Positions 25,614 through 35,644 of a DNA stretch of 64,000 nucleotides are shown piece after piece. Source of the DNA: Pelagibacterales bacterium MED-G40. GTDB taxonomy: Bacteria; Pseudomonadota; Alphaproteobacteria; Pelagibacterales; Pelagibacteraceae. The stretch is taken from assembly GCA_002457515.1 (NCBI GenBank), contig NTJN01000001.1:62001-126000 (forward strand), read 5' to 3'. The position numbers were made by a program, and so were the translations under genes. Under the pieces are notes generated by a model that had not been told where the DNA came from, did no database searches, and saw only the letters and a list, made by a program, of their open reading frames with translations. How positions within the stretch are numbered: position 1 is the stretch's first letter; every line of letters starts with the position of its first letter.

Positions 25614-26714
25614 TTAAAACGCCATAGAAACTGCAAATATAGTTTCTGCACCATCTTTATCAGCTGTGTAGTCCATGTTCTCTAGCTTTTTGTTAGCTAC
25701 AGATAATGTCATACCGCCCATAGTGTATGCTGCTTGGATTGTTCTAATTTCGAACTCAGTTGTAGTTTTAGTAGTTGTATTCGTCTGAGACTCAGTCTTG
25801 TTGTGCTCATCAGAAGACTCTAAGTTGTAAGAGAATGACAAGTTGTCATTCGCTGCAACACCTAATGACCATGAACTATTTTCATAATCAGTAACACGTG
25901 CTGTACCTTGAGACGCTGCACCTAATGTAGGAGCTACATAGAACTTACCATAACCAATTGTTGCTGGACCTACTGCGTAAGTTACTGCAACACCACCATG
26001 CTCAGCTTGCTGAGTAGTAGCTGTTGAACCTGCATCTGCATCATCTATTTCTAAGTAAGAAGCTGCGATTGTTAGTCCATCAATTGGAGCTGCATCAACT
26101 CTATACTGAGTAACACCGTTACCTGCTTCAGTAGAAGTTGCTGCTGCGTTTGATGAGTTCATTGTTCCATCTGCTTCAGGAGCGTAAGCAACTTTTACTA
26201 CTAATCCAAACGGTAACATGTCCGCTGGAGTGTGGTATTGTACGTTGTTGTACGAACTAATGTTTGTACCCCAAGTAAATGTAGTTGCGTCATCACCTGC
26301 TGATGTTGTAGATGCTGATGTTCCTGCTAGACCGTAGTCTGAACCTGCACCGTATACAGAATTGTCAAACGCTAAATTAGCTGAAAGACCACATTCATGT
26401 ACACAAGCTTTGAACATACCGTATGAAGTATTTAATGACATTGCAGCATCGTCTTGTACAGTTGCACCATCGATATCTTGTGCATACGTCCAAGCCATAC
26501 CATTGTCTAATTCTCCACTAGCACTTAATGTAAATTCGTTAGCTATACCAATTCCTTGTGGTGCTCCAATTTGAGCTGACGCACTTTCAGAACCTCTGAT
26601 TGAGTACGTTGCTTTAGCAGAACCTGTGATAGTTAATTCACCAGCAAGAGCTGCAGTTGTAGCAACCATTAAAGAAGCAATAAAACCTAACGTGATTTTT
26701 GTTAGTTTATTCAT
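25614..26714 (-). CDS. Major outer-membrane porin
   Basis: Gram-negative porin of the alphaproteobacterial type. A clear signal peptide ends at about residue 24 (TTAALA|GELT). Alternating beta-strand patterns follow, and the protein ends in AVSMAF with the terminal Phe typical of outer-membrane barrels. Two close cysteines (C104 and C108 in KACVHECG) may form a disulfide in a loop. The protein is Ala/Gly/Thr/Ser-rich with few Lys, unlike its neighbours, and its codons are visibly richer in GC, fitting very high expression. A strong ribosome-binding site (AAAGGAAAC) precedes the ATG, and an intrinsic terminator follows. Confidence 0.9.
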   Translation of the reverse strand: MNKLTKITLGFIASLMVATTAALAGELTITGSAKATYSIRGSESASAQIGAPQGIGIANEFTLSASGELDNGMAWTYAQDIDGATVQDDAAMSLNTSYGMFKACVHECGLSANLAFDNSVYGAGSDYGLAGTSASTTSAGDDATTFTWGTNISSYNNVQYHTPADMLPFGLVVKVAYAPEADGTMNSSNAAATSTEAGNGVTQYRVDAAPIDGLTIAASYLEIDDADAGSTATTQQAEHGGVAVTYAVGPATIGYGKFYVAPTLGAASQGTARVTDYENSSWSLGVAANDNLSFSYNLESSDEHNKTESQTNTTTKTTTEFEIRTIQAAYTMGGMTLSVANKKLENMDYTADKDGAETIFAVSMAF

Positions 26715-26897
26715 TTTTGTTTCCTTTGTTATTGTTTATAAACTGACGACAACTTAGCTTTTTTCGACTAAATTTAACCAAAAAACAGCTAATAAACTGA
26801 AGATATTGAGTAACTGTAGTATTTATACAACACCTAAATAAATGGCTAATTTACTTATTTTTTTTGGTTTTCATTAAGTTCATGATAATAATTAACA
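26715..26897. promoter_or_regulatory. Divergent intergenic region between porin and DUF3576 gene
   Basis: A 183-bp gap, one of the longest here, and presumably the porin promoter and leader. Reading toward the porin, TATAAAT near 26822-26830 (minus) could be a -10 element, but no convincing -35 stands 17 bases upstream. A long leader of about 100 bases would result. No riboswitch or small-RNA structure is recognised. Confidence 0.4.
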
Positions 26898-27437
26898 ATG
26901 CGTTTCGTCAAAATCTCTAAATTGCTAATTATGCTGTTTGTAACAGCCCTTCTTTTAAACTCTTGTGGAGGAATCAAAAAAGTTGATACAAGAAAAACAC
27001 CTATAAAAGGAATGGATAGAGCAAGAAAAAATGTTGAGGAAGGTAGGGGCATATCTCTTAAGAACCTTACAAAAAGAGGGGGGTCTACGAACTACGAATT
27101 TAGCTCCTCCAATCCTATGTGGAGAGCATCTTTAGAAATTTTAGATTTTTTACCTCTAGTTACAGTAGATTACTCTGGTGGAGTAATAATTACTGATTGG
27201 TACAGCGATGTTTCAAATAATAATGATGCTATTAAAATAACTCTTAGATTTTTATCTAATGAAGTTCAAAGTAACAGTTTAAAAATAATTGTTCATCAAA
27301 AAAGTTGTTCTAAAGATTTACCTACATCTTGTTCGGTAAATAAAATTGACTCAAAAATTGAAGAGGAACTAATAGTCTCAATTATTAAAAAAGCAGCTTT
27401 ACTTGAAAAACAAGATAAAGATAAAAAGAAAAAATAA
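26898..27437 (+). CDS. DUF3576 lipoprotein
   Basis: Predicted lipoprotein of the alphaproteobacterial DUF3576 family, function unknown. The signal peptide ends in LLLNSC with C23 as the lipid site. The conserved core is [20 protein letters not shown] followed by [11 protein letters not shown]. The C-terminus is a short Lys-rich tail. It lies 11 bases before leuS. DUF3576-leuS-lptE-holA is a recurrent order in alphaproteobacteria, and the lptE link hints at an outer-membrane role. Confidence 0.88.
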   Translation: MRFVKISKLLIMLFVTALLLNSCGGIKKVDTRKTPIKGMDRARKNVEEGRGISLKNLTKRGGSTNYEFSSSNPMWRASLEILDFLPLVTVDYSGGVIITDWYSDVSNNNDAIKITLRFLSNEVQSNSLKIIVHQKSCSKDLPTSCSVNKIDSKIEEELIVSIIKKAALLEKQDKDKKKK

Positions 27438-27448
27438 TCTCACCTTTA

Positions 27449-29983
27449 ATGGACAAGGTAAATTTTAATAATATTGAAGAAAAATGGCAAAAGATTTGGG
27501 ATAAAACAAATCTTTATAGATCAAACAAAGAAAAAAAGTTTTATTGCTTGGAAATGTTTCCATATCCATCAGGAAAAATTCACATGGGCCATGTTAGAAA
27601 TTATACAATCGGAGATGTGATAGCTAGATATAAATACCTAAATTCCTTTAATGTTTTACATCCAATGGGTTGGGACTCCTTTGGTTTGCCTGCAGAAAAT
27701 GCAGCACGTGAGAATAATCTTAATCCAAAAATTTGGACGCAAAAAAATATTGCTGAAATGAAAAGACAACTTAAGATGCTTGGATTATCAATTGATTGGA
27801 ATTTAGAAATTTCAACTTGTGATGAAAGCTATTATAAGCATCAGCAAGAAATATTTATAGACTTATATAATAAAGGTTTCATAAGTAGAAAAGAAAATTA
27901 TGTTAATTGGGATCCTGTTGAAAAAACCGTTCTTGCAAATGAGCAAGTTATAAACGGTCGTGGTTGGAGATCGGATGCACTGGTTGAAAGAAAAAAACTT
28001 TCTCAGTGGTTCTTTAATATTTCTAAGTTTTCAAATGAACTTCTAGAAGATTTAGAAAAACTTAATAATTGGCCAGAGAAAGTAAAGTTGATGCAAAAAA
28101 ATTGGATTGGAAAGTCAATAGGTTGTGAAATTGATTTTGAAACAACTGAAGCTAAAAAATCCAATATCAAAGTATTTACAACTCGTCCCGATACTATATT
28201 TGGAGCCTCTTTTGTCGCTATCTCTGCTGATCATCCTTTCTGTGAGAAATTTAAGAACGAAAAAACTTTTATTGATTTTAAGAATGAATGCTTAAAAGTA
28301 GGAACAACTGAAGAGGCGCTAGCTATAGCTGAAAAAATTGGCTATAAAACTAAATCATTCGTTAAACATCCTTTCGTAAAGAATAAATTATTACCAATAT
28401 TTGTAGCAAATTTCGTTTTAATGGACTATGGAACTGGTGCAATATTTGGATGTCCTGCACATGATCAGAGAGACATGGATTTTGCAAAAAAATATAAATT
28501 AGATGTTTTAGAAGTAGTATCACCAGATGGAAAAAAGCACAGTGATTTCGATAAAAGAAGCGAAGCTTTTACTGAGGACGGTGTCTTAGTAAATTCAGAA
28601 TTTTTAGATGGTTTAAAAGTAGAGGGCGCAAAAAATAAGATTATAAAGGAAATAGAAAAAAAAAATATAGGAAAAAAAAAAATTACATTTCGTTTAAAAG
28701 ATTGGGGAATATCGAGACAAAGATATTGGGGATGTCCAATTCCAATGATTTATTTGGAAGATGGAAGTATTGTTCCAGTAGAAAAAGATGAACTTCCTAT
28801 TAAACTTCCTGAGAATATAGATCTAAGCACCTCTGGAAATCCTTTAGAGAATCATAAGGAATGGAAAAAAACAAAGCATAAAAAAACAGGAAAGCCAGCG
28901 ACAAGGGAAACAGATACTTTGGATACTTTTGTTGATTCATCTTGGTATTTTATGAGATTTTGTTCACCAAAATCTAAAGAAAGACCATTTGAAATAGATG
29001 ACTTAAATTACTGGATGCCTGTAGATCAATATATAGGAGGAATTGAACACGCAATTCTTCATTTACTTTACTCAAGATTTTTTATGAAAGCTTTAAAGGC
29101 TAATAACAGCTCTATTAAATACAGTGAGCCTTTTAAAGGATTGTTTACGCAAGGAATGGTTTGTCATGAAACATATAAAGATAACAAAGGGAGTTGGTTA
29201 TCTCCTGATGAAATTGAAAAAGGATCAAACGATCAAACTGTTAAAAAAACTGATAAATCAAAAATCACTATAGGTCCGTCTGAGGCGATGTCAAAATCTA
29301 AAAAGAATATAATAGACCCCGAGAGTATGATTAAAATTTATGGTGCGGACGCGGTGAGATGGTTTATCTTATCTGATAGCCCTCCAGAAAAAGACATTCA
29401 ATGGTCAAATCAAGGGGTAACTGCTTCTTATAAATTTTTACAAAAAATTTGGAGTTTGAATAGCAAAGTTATTGAACGTAAAAATCAAGAAATATCAAAG
29501 GAAATGGAAAAAAAAATTGAAAGCCAATTTCATAAACATTTACACAAAATTACAGGCTCTATTGAAAATTTCCAAATCAATGTTGCGGTAGCAAATGTTC
29601 ATGAAATTTATAACTTAATTAACGAACACATCTCAAAACCAATTTCAAATGAACTGCTAAGAAAAATTTTGATAGATTTTATGAAAATTTTAATACCTTT
29701 TATACCTCATGTAGCTAGTGAATCTTTAGAAAAATTAGGAGAAAAAAATACTGATAAATGGCCTATTATAAAAGATGATTTGATGCAAAATCTATTAATA
29801 AAAGTAGCAATACAAATTAATGGAAAAACAAGAGAAATTATAGAAGCTAAACAAAATTTACCTGAAAAAGATCTAATTAAATTAAGTAAAGATAGTGCTA
29901 AAGTTAACAAGCATTTACAAAATAAAAATGTACAAAAGATAATTTTTGTAAAAAATAAAATATTAAATTATTTAACAGATTAA
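27449..29983 (+). CDS. leuS: Leucyl-tRNA synthetase
   Basis: Class I synthetase that charges tRNA-Leu. The HIGH-type motif is [15 protein letters not shown] (HMGH at 45-48). The CP1 editing domain contains [12 protein letters not shown]. The KMSKS loop appears as AMSKSKKN at about residue 617. [10 protein letters not shown]-like and [10 protein letters not shown] segments confirm the leucine branch. Length 844 residues. lptE begins four bases after its stop. Confidence 0.97.
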   Translation: MDKVNFNNIEEKWQKIWDKTNLYRSNKEKKFYCLEMFPYPSGKIHMGHVRNYTIGDVIARYKYLNSFNVLHPMGWDSFGLPAENAARENNLNPKIWTQKNIAEMKRQLKMLGLSIDWNLEISTCDESYYKHQQEIFIDLYNKGFISRKENYVNWDPVEKTVLANEQVINGRGWRSDALVERKKLSQWFFNISKFSNELLEDLEKLNNWPEKVKLMQKNWIGKSIGCEIDFETTEAKKSNIKVFTTRPDTIFGASFVAISADHPFCEKFKNEKTFIDFKNECLKVGTTEEALAIAEKIGYKTKSFVKHPFVKNKLLPIFVANFVLMDYGTGAIFGCPAHDQRDMDFAKKYKLDVLEVVSPDGKKHSDFDKRSEAFTEDGVLVNSEFLDGLKVEGAKNKIIKEIEKKNIGKKKITFRLKDWGISRQRYWGCPIPMIYLEDGSIVPVEKDELPIKLPENIDLSTSGNPLENHKEWKKTKHKKTGKPATRETDTLDTFVDSSWYFMRFCSPKSKERPFEIDDLNYWMPVDQYIGGIEHAILHLLYSRFFMKALKANNSSIKYSEPFKGLFTQGMVCHETYKDNKGSWLSPDEIEKGSNDQTVKKTDKSKITIGPSEAMSKSKKNIIDPESMIKIYGADAVRWFILSDSPPEKDIQWSNQGVTASYKFLQKIWSLNSKVIERKNQEISKEMEKKIESQFHKHLHKITGSIENFQINVAVANVHEIYNLINEHISKPISNELLRKILIDFMKILIPFIPHVASESLEKLGEKNTDKWPIIKDDLMQNLLIKVAIQINGKTREIIEAKQNLPEKDLIKLSKDSAKVNKHLQNKNVQKIIFVKNKILNYLTD

Positions 29984-29987
29984 TAAA

Positions 29988-30452
29988 ATGAAAAAAATTT
30001 CTAGCTTATTTATATTTTTAATTTTTATGTCGTCTTGTGGATATAAAAATATTAATCTTGAAAGTGAAAATAATCTTAATGTAAGACAAATTACATTAGC
30101 CGGAAATAAAAAAATAGGCCGTATTTTGCAAAATGAAATCCTATTGATTTCCTCTAGCGAAGGCAGTGATAAGATAGAAATTAGTTTGACCGCTAATAAA
30201 GTTAGAAAAGTTAGAAACAAAGATAATAGTGGTAAGGTTACTAAATATGACATTGTAATTAGAGCTGACTTAATAATTACTAGTTTAAATAGTGATAAAA
30301 CAACAAGAAGAAGTTTTATAAAGAATAGTAATTTTGATGTCAAACCTAAACACATTGATACAATTAATGCAGAAAAAAAAGAAACAATAAACTTAACTAA
30401 TCAAGTGGCTGAAGAAATTTTAAATTATTTTAAAATCTCATATAAAAATTAA
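29988..30452 (+). CDS. lptE: LPS-assembly lipoprotein LptE
   Basis: Small outer-membrane lipoprotein that plugs the LptD barrel and helps insert LPS. The signal peptide ends in IFMSSC with C17 lipidated, followed by GYKN, typical of LptE (CGY). Sequence conservation in this family is low, so the call leans on the lipobox, the size (154 residues) and the leuS-lptE-holA order, which is almost universal in proteobacteria. holA starts at the next base after its stop. Confidence 0.88.
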   Translation: MKKISSLFIFLIFMSSCGYKNINLESENNLNVRQITLAGNKKIGRILQNEILLISSSEGSDKIEISLTANKVRKVRNKDNSGKVTKYDIVIRADLIITSLNSDKTTRRSFIKNSNFDVKPKHIDTINAEKKETINLTNQVAEEILNYFKISYKN

Positions 30453-31457
30453 ATGATATTAAAAAGCTATATTATAGAAAAAGATCACAGCATTTTAAGT
30501 AAATTTAAATCAGTTTTAATGTACGGTGAAAATAATGGTATTAAAGATGATATTAAAGAAAAAATATTAAAAGATAGTAAAAACTCTGAAGTAATTAATC
30601 TTTTTCATGAGGAGATTTATAATAATAAGAAAATATTAGATAATTTTATTTCAAATTCTTCATTATTTTCAAAAAAAAAAATAATTTTTATCCACGAAGT
30701 TTCAGATAAAATTTTTGAAGAAATATTTGAGGCTTTAAATGATTTGAAGGAAGATGTAAAAATTTTCATTTTCTCTAATCAATTAGAAAAAAGATCAAAA
30801 TTAAGAGCACACTTTGAAAAAATAAAAGATTTAGGAATAATTGCTTGTTATCAAGACAATGAAATAACTCTGAGAAATTATATAAATTCAAGCTTAATAA
30901 CTTATAAAGGTTTAACACCGGAAATAACAAATTTAATAATGATTAATTCCAATAAAGATAGAAAAACCATAAAAAGTGAGATTAAAAAGATAAAAAGTTT
31001 TTTTAATAAAAAATTAATAAATAAAATAGAACTAGAAGAGCTTTTAAATATAAAAACTAACTCAAATTTTAGTGAGATAACAGATGCAGCGTTAAATGGA
31101 GATAAAAATAGCCTTAATAAACTAATGGGAGAGGTGGAATTTTTACAGGAAGAAACTTTTTTTTATCTTAATTTGATATCAAATAAAATTTTTAAACTTT
31201 TAGAAATTAAACTTAATAGCACTAATCCTCAAAATGAGATTGAGTTAGTTGAAGGAACAAAGAGTAAAATTTTTTGGAAAGACAGACCAATATTTTTAGC
31301 CCAATTAAAAAAATGGAATCATTTAAAATTAGAGGAAGCATTAAAAAAAATAATAGACATTGAATTAGCTATGAAAAGCAACTCGCTCATCAAGAAAGAT
31401 GTTTTGATAAAAGATTTGTTAATAAAGCTCTGTGGTGAAGCATCTACTTCTGCTTAA
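30453..31457 (+). CDS. holA: DNA polymerase III subunit delta
   Basis: Clamp-loader subunit that opens the beta clamp. It has the family layout: an N-terminal domain with VLMYGENNGIKDD, a central region with IFSNQLEKRSKLRAHFEK, and a C-terminal helical domain with SEITDAALNGDKN. Length 334 residues, normal. Its 3' end overlaps the convergent parB gene by 14 bases. Confidence 0.9.
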   Translation: MILKSYIIEKDHSILSKFKSVLMYGENNGIKDDIKEKILKDSKNSEVINLFHEEIYNNKKILDNFISNSSLFSKKKIIFIHEVSDKIFEEIFEALNDLKEDVKIFIFSNQLEKRSKLRAHFEKIKDLGIIACYQDNEITLRNYINSSLITYKGLTPEITNLIMINSNKDRKTIKSEIKKIKSFFNKKLINKIELEELLNIKTNSNFSEITDAALNGDKNSLNKLMGEVEFLQEETFFYLNLISNKIFKLLEIKLNSTNPQNEIELVEGTKSKIFWKDRPIFLAQLKKWNHLKLEEALKKIIDIELAMKSNSLIKKDVLIKDLLIKLCGEASTSA

Positions 31458-32313
31458 GCAACTTAGATATCAGGTCGAACTGCTCTAAATTACTATAATG
31501 TATAGTTATTTTTCCTGAATTATTTCTTTTATTCGAAATCATAACTTTTAATCCAAGACTTGCCTCTATTTCATTTTTAATTGCTTCTATATTTGAATCA
31601 ACTGTTTTTATTAATGATAAAGGTCTTTTTTCAGTATTAGTAAAGCGCTCAACCTGTCTTGCACTTAACTTTTTATTTATAATTTCTTCAGCAATATCAG
31701 AAGCTCTTGGTAATCCAACCAATGGTCTTGCCTGACCTGCTGTAAGCAGTCCATCTTCCAACATTGAAATCACATCCTTGGGCAGTGTAAGTAATCGGAG
31801 GGTATTGCTGACGTGACTTCTGCTTTTCGACATAAACTTTGCAATTTTTTCATGATCATATCCAAATTCAGATCTTAATCGATCATAACCTTTTGCTTCT
31901 TCTACAATATTTAAATCTTCTCTTTGAATATTTTCAACTATTGCAACTTCTAAAGCTTGATTGTCATTTAAATCCAAAAGAACTATAGGAACTTCGTGTA
32001 ATCCAGCTTTTTGAGCCGCCATCCATCTTCTTTCTCCAGCTACTATTTCAAATTTACCAGGATCAGCTTTATCGTGTCTTACGGCTATGGGCTGTATCAA
32101 TCCGTTTTGTTTAATTGACTCGGAAAGCTCGTTCAATTTATCGTCATTAAAATTTGATCTGGGTTGGTATTTGTTTCTATTAAGTTCGCCTATTAATGCG
32201 GTTTTTTGGCTTTGTCTTTTTTTATCTCCATCGCTTTGAGTTTCCTTTACATTAAGTTCTCCAAATAAGGCTGAAAGACCTTTGCCAAGTCCTTTTTTTT
32301 TAGAGCTGCTCAT
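31444..32313 (-). CDS. parB: Chromosome partitioning protein ParB
   Basis: CTP-dependent DNA clamp that loads at parS sites and spreads to organise the origin region. The N-terminal GLGKGLSALFGE is typical. The CTP-binding region contains GERRWMAAQKAG, and the helix-turn-helix is EKIAKFMSKSRSHVSNTLRLL (about 150-170). A C-terminal dimerisation domain ends the 289 residues. The start overlaps the parA stop by four bases. Two parS-like palindromes lie about 1-1.2 kb upstream, inside rsmG. Confidence 0.95.
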   Translation of the reverse strand: MSSSKKKGLGKGLSALFGELNVKETQSDGDKKRQSQKTALIGELNRNKYQPRSNFNDDKLNELSESIKQNGLIQPIAVRHDKADPGKFEIVAGERRWMAAQKAGLHEVPIVLLDLNDNQALEVAIVENIQREDLNIVEEAKGYDRLRSEFGYDHEKIAKFMSKSRSHVSNTLRLLTLPKDVISMLEDGLLTAGQARPLVGLPRASDIAEEIINKKLSARQVERFTNTEKRPLSLIKTVDSNIEAIKNEIEASLGLKVMISNKRNNSGKITIHYSNLEQFDLISKLLKQK

Positions 32314-33110
32314 GCTGCGCTTCCCAACTTATCTTTTGATTGACTGATAAACTCCTCGGCTAAATTAAAATATGATTTACTTCCTAAACAATTTTTATCA
32401 TAAATCACACAAGGCATTCCATGGGAAGGTGCCTCTGATAATCTAACATTTCTAGGTATAACCGTTTGATAAACTTTCTCTTTAAAAAATTTTCTAGCTT
32501 CATCATCAACCTGAGAGGAGAGTTTGTTTCTTTTATCAAACATGGTTAATAAAATTCCTCTTATACATAACCTCGGGTTAAGGTTTTCTTTAATCCTATC
32601 AATGGTTTTAGTTAATTGTGTAATTCCCTCTAAAGCAAAGAACTCCGTTTGAAGTGGAACTAAAATTTCATCTGCTGCAACTAATGACATTATGGTTAAA
32701 AGACTTAAGGATGGTGGACAATCAATAAATATGTTTTCATATTTTGAGATAAATTTATTTTTTTCATTCTTTAGAATTTCTTTTAAAATAAATGCGCGGT
32801 TAGAGTCGTTGGCAGTTTCTACTTCTAGGCCTGAAAGATTTACATTGGATCCTATTAAGTCTAATCCTGATACATTGCTTTCTTGTATAACCTCTTCAAG
32901 AGAAACTTTGCCAATTAACATATTGTAAACATTTTTAAAATCGTCACTGTTTGATTTTCCTAATCCTGTAGTGGCATTACCTTGAGGATCAAGATCAATT
33001 ACCAAAATTTTTTTACCCTTCAATGCTAGGGTGCTGGCAAGGTTAATTGCGGTTGTAGTTTTGCCAACTCCGCCTTTTTGATTAATTACCGATAGTATTG
33101 ATCTATCCAT
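32310..33110 (-). CDS. parA: Chromosome partitioning ATPase ParA
   Basis: Deviant Walker-type ATPase that moves ParB-parS complexes over the nucleoid. Walker A is KGGVGKTTT at about 12-20. The DLDPQGNATTGLG segment (about 40-52) and the FIDCPPSLSLLT Walker B region are diagnostic. Length 266 residues. It lies in rsmG-parA-parB, three bases after the rsmG stop. Confidence 0.96.
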   Translation of the reverse strand: MDRSILSVINQKGGVGKTTTAINLASTLALKGKKILVIDLDPQGNATTGLGKSNSDDFKNVYNMLIGKVSLEEVIQESNVSGLDLIGSNVNLSGLEVETANDSNRAFILKEILKNEKNKFISKYENIFIDCPPSLSLLTIMSLVAADEILVPLQTEFFALEGITQLTKTIDRIKENLNPRLCIRGILLTMFDKRNKLSSQVDDEARKFFKEKVYQTVIPRNVRLSEAPSHGMPCVIYDKNCLGSKSYFNLAEEFISQSKDKLGSAA

Positions 33111-33113
33111 TTA

Positions 33114-33734
33114 TTATTTAACTGTCTCAGCAATAATTATTTTAGATTCTTTATCTGTTATGCTGTTTATCAATCTATACTTATGATTATGTCCTTTAAA
33201 AGCACTTTTTATTTTTTCCTGTGTATCTTTTCCCTTAAGAATGATTAATTTATGAGGTTTAGAAGCTTTTTCACGTGAAATTTCAAGAATTTTGGGTAAT
33301 TTTTTGAATGCCCTGCAAACTATGTAACTGCTCTCTATCTTATGAGATTGATAGTCATTCTCATATAGGCTAAACTCAATAGAGATTTTTTGTTTGATAC
33401 TACTTAGAAATTTACATTTTATTTTAGACTTTTCATAGAGTTTCACGTGAAATTTTGAGTTCTTATTAAATATTGCTAAAATTATTCCTGGAAATCCTCC
33501 TCCAGTTCCTAAATCAGACAGTGATAAATCTGATTTAAAATCAATAAAATTTATTAATTGGGCTGAATCTAGTATATGTCTATGCCAAACATCTTTCTCA
33601 GATTTCTTTGATATTAAATTGTATTTTAAATTGAATGATAGGAGCTCATTTTTGAAAATTTCCAATTTCTGGATATCGTTTGGACTAAAATTTAACTGTT
33701 CAGAAAGGTAATTTTTTACACTTAACTCATTCAT
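33114..33734 (-). CDS. rsmG: 16S rRNA 7-methylguanosine methyltransferase RsmG (GidB)
   Basis: Methylates G527 of 16S rRNA. The SAM-binding loop is DLGTGGGFPGIILAIF at about 70-85, and FSPNDIQKL and WHRHILDSAQLINFI are family motifs. The ORF track starts at TTG 33737; the ATG at 33734 overlaps the mnmG stop as TGATG and is preferred (206 residues). The coding region contains two 12-bp perfect palindromes, TTTCACGTGAAA, that resemble parS. Confidence 0.95.
   Translation of the reverse strand: MNELSVKNYLSEQLNFSPNDIQKLEIFKNELLSFNLKYNLISKKSEKDVWHRHILDSAQLINFIDFKSDLSLSDLGTGGGFPGIILAIFNKNSKFHVKLYEKSKIKCKFLSSIKQKISIEFSLYENDYQSHKIESSYIVCRAFKKLPKILEISREKASKPHKLIILKGKDTQEKIKSAFKGHNHKYRLINSITDKESKIIIAETVK
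33267..33282. promoter_or_regulatory. parS-like site 1
   Basis: TTTTTCACGTGAAATT agrees with the bacterial parS consensus TGTTTCACGTGAAACA at 13 of 16 positions, including the full TTTCACGTGAAA core. It lies inside rsmG, just upstream of parA. A 12-bp exact palindrome in this AT-rich genome is unlikely by chance, and a second copy lies 172 bp away. Confidence 0.75.
33439..33454. promoter_or_regulatory. parS-like site 2
   Basis: AGTTTCACGTGAAATT agrees with TGTTTCACGTGAAACA at 13 of 16 positions, with GTTTCACGTGAAA intact. It is the second copy within rsmG. No further CACGTG palindromes with these flanks were seen by eye elsewhere in the window. Confidence 0.75.
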
Positions 33735-35602
33735 CAAGCGGAGGCTTTAACTTTATGTTTTTTAACATATCCTAAAAGAATTATAGCTGCTGCAGGAGTG
33801 ACACCATCTATCCTTAATGCTTGCCCAAGTGTCTTGGGTCTAATTTTCTCGAGTTTTGACTTAATCTCATTGGATAAACCACTAAAAGAGGCGTAATTAA
33901 TGTTATTAGGTATTAACAAACCCTCGTCCCTCTTAAAGGCTTCTATGTCATTTGACTGCTTTTTTAAGTATCCAGAGTAATGAGCATCTATTTCAACCTG
34001 ATAATCTATTTGATGTCCAAAATGTGGAATATCAGCCCATATTGATCTAATCAAGTTTAAATTTACTTCTTTCATTCCCAAAATCTCAAGAGCAGATCTT
34101 TTCACTCCATCTTTCGCGATCTTAATAGAAAACTTTGAAGCTTTGGTAGGAGTAATAAAATTATTTTTAAGCGCGGCAGTTATTTGTACTAAATTTTTTT
34201 GTTTATCTAAAAAAATTTTTTGTCTTAATTTCTGAACTAATCCTATTTTAATTCCTAAAGGTGTAAGTCTTTGGTCAGCATTATCTGCTCTAAGTTGCAA
34301 CCTATACTCAGCTCTCGACGTAAACATTCTATATGGCTCTGAGACACCTTTGGTAATCAGATCATCAATCATTACACCTATATAAGAATCAGATCTGTCT
34401 AAAATAAATTCCTTTTCATTTTTAACCTTGAGTGCAGCATTTACTCCTGCTATTAGGCCCTGCGCCGCTGCTTCCTCATATCCAGTGGTTCCATTAATTT
34501 GTCCTGCTAAGAACAGAGATTTAATTTTTTTTGTTTCCAATGTTGCTTTTAACTCACGAGGATCTACATAATCATACTCGATTGCGTAACCAGCCCTTTT
34601 CATCTTAACCTGCTCTAAACCCTTGATTTTAGATAAAATTTTAAGCTGTATCTCTTCTGGAAGGGATGTTGATATTCCATTTGGGTAAACAGTACTGTCC
34701 TTTATTCCCTCTGGTTCCAGAAATATTTGATGATGGTGTTTGTCTCTAAACTTTACTATTTTGTCCTCTATTGAGGGACAATATCTTGGTCCAACTCCTT
34801 TAATGCTACCAGAATACATTGCACTCTTAGAAATGTTTTCAGATATTATCTTATGAACTTCATCGTTTGTATGAGTAATGCCACAAGCTATTTGTTTATT
34901 TAAAAGCTTGTTAGTCAAAAAAGAAAAAAAATATGGACTTACGTCAGCTTCTTGCATCTCTAACTCAGAATAATCAATCGTGTTTCCATCTAATCTTGGA
35001 GGAGTACCTGTTTTTAATCTACCTATTTGCATTTCAAATGTTGCTAATTGTTCGCTTAAACCTGTTGATGGTTTTTCATCGTATCGACCAGCTGGAATTT
35101 TTGATTCACCGATATGAATTAATCCATTTAAAAAAGTACCAGTGGTTAAGATTAGTTCTTTAGTTCTAATCTCATTGCCGCTCTGACAAACAAAACCTGT
35201 TACTTTACTACCATCAAATAAAAATTTGATTACAGGGTCAGCTATAACTTTTAAATGTTTATAATTAAGCAAAATTTTTTGCATATGCTCTTTGTACAAG
35301 GCTCTGTCTGATTGAGTTCTTGGCCCTTGTACTGCTGGACCTCTACTTCTATTTAATAATCTAAATTGAATACCTGATTTATCAGTTACTGCGCCCATCA
35401 CTCCGTCCAATGAATCTATTTCTCTGACGAGATGACCCTTACCAAGCCCTCCTATCGCTGGATTGCACGACATTTCTCCTATGGTCTCTATTTTATGAGT
35501 AAAAAGTGCAGTATTTACACCCATTCTAGCTGATGCTGCTGCTGCCTCGCATCCAGCATGTCCGCCTCCTATAACTACTACATCATAGCTTTGTTTGGTC
35601 AT
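33734..35602 (-). CDS. mnmG: tRNA uridine-5-carboxymethylaminomethyl enzyme MnmG (GidA)
   Basis: FAD-dependent subunit that, with MnmE, modifies the wobble uridine of several tRNAs. The FAD-binding [13 protein letters not shown] is at the N-terminus. [23 protein letters not shown] and RPGYAIEYD-like ([13 protein letters not shown]) are family signatures. Length 622 residues. It lies between mnmE and rsmG, the classical gidA-gidB order near bacterial origins. Confidence 0.97.
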   Translation of the reverse strand: MTKQSYDVVVIGGGHAGCEAAAASARMGVNTALFTHKIETIGEMSCNPAIGGLGKGHLVREIDSLDGVMGAVTDKSGIQFRLLNRSRGPAVQGPRTQSDRALYKEHMQKILLNYKHLKVIADPVIKFLFDGSKVTGFVCQSGNEIRTKELILTTGTFLNGLIHIGESKIPAGRYDEKPSTGLSEQLATFEMQIGRLKTGTPPRLDGNTIDYSELEMQEADVSPYFFSFLTNKLLNKQIACGITHTNDEVHKIISENISKSAMYSGSIKGVGPRYCPSIEDKIVKFRDKHHHQIFLEPEGIKDSTVYPNGISTSLPEEIQLKILSKIKGLEQVKMKRAGYAIEYDYVDPRELKATLETKKIKSLFLAGQINGTTGYEEAAAQGLIAGVNAALKVKNEKEFILDRSDSYIGVMIDDLITKGVSEPYRMFTSRAEYRLQLRADNADQRLTPLGIKIGLVQKLRQKIFLDKQKNLVQITAALKNNFITPTKASKFSIKIAKDGVKRSALEILGMKEVNLNLIRSIWADIPHFGHQIDYQVEIDAHYSGYLKKQSNDIEAFKRDEGLLIPNNINYASFSGLSNEIKSKLEKIRPKTLGQALRIDGVTPAAAIILLGYVKKHKVKASA

Positions 35603-35644
35603 GAAGTGAATGTAACGCTCTTAATTAGGATTACAAGTAGTATT

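Noticed and set aside
26855-27052. 65-aa minus-strand ORF opposite the DUF3576 lipoprotein
   Set aside because: Shadow of the signal-peptide region of a well-supported plus-strand lipoprotein gene; no ribosome-binding site or family match.
27708-27722. Third parS-like CACGTG in leuS
   Set aside because: Only GCACGTGA is shared; the flanks do not form the TTTCACGTGAAA palindrome.
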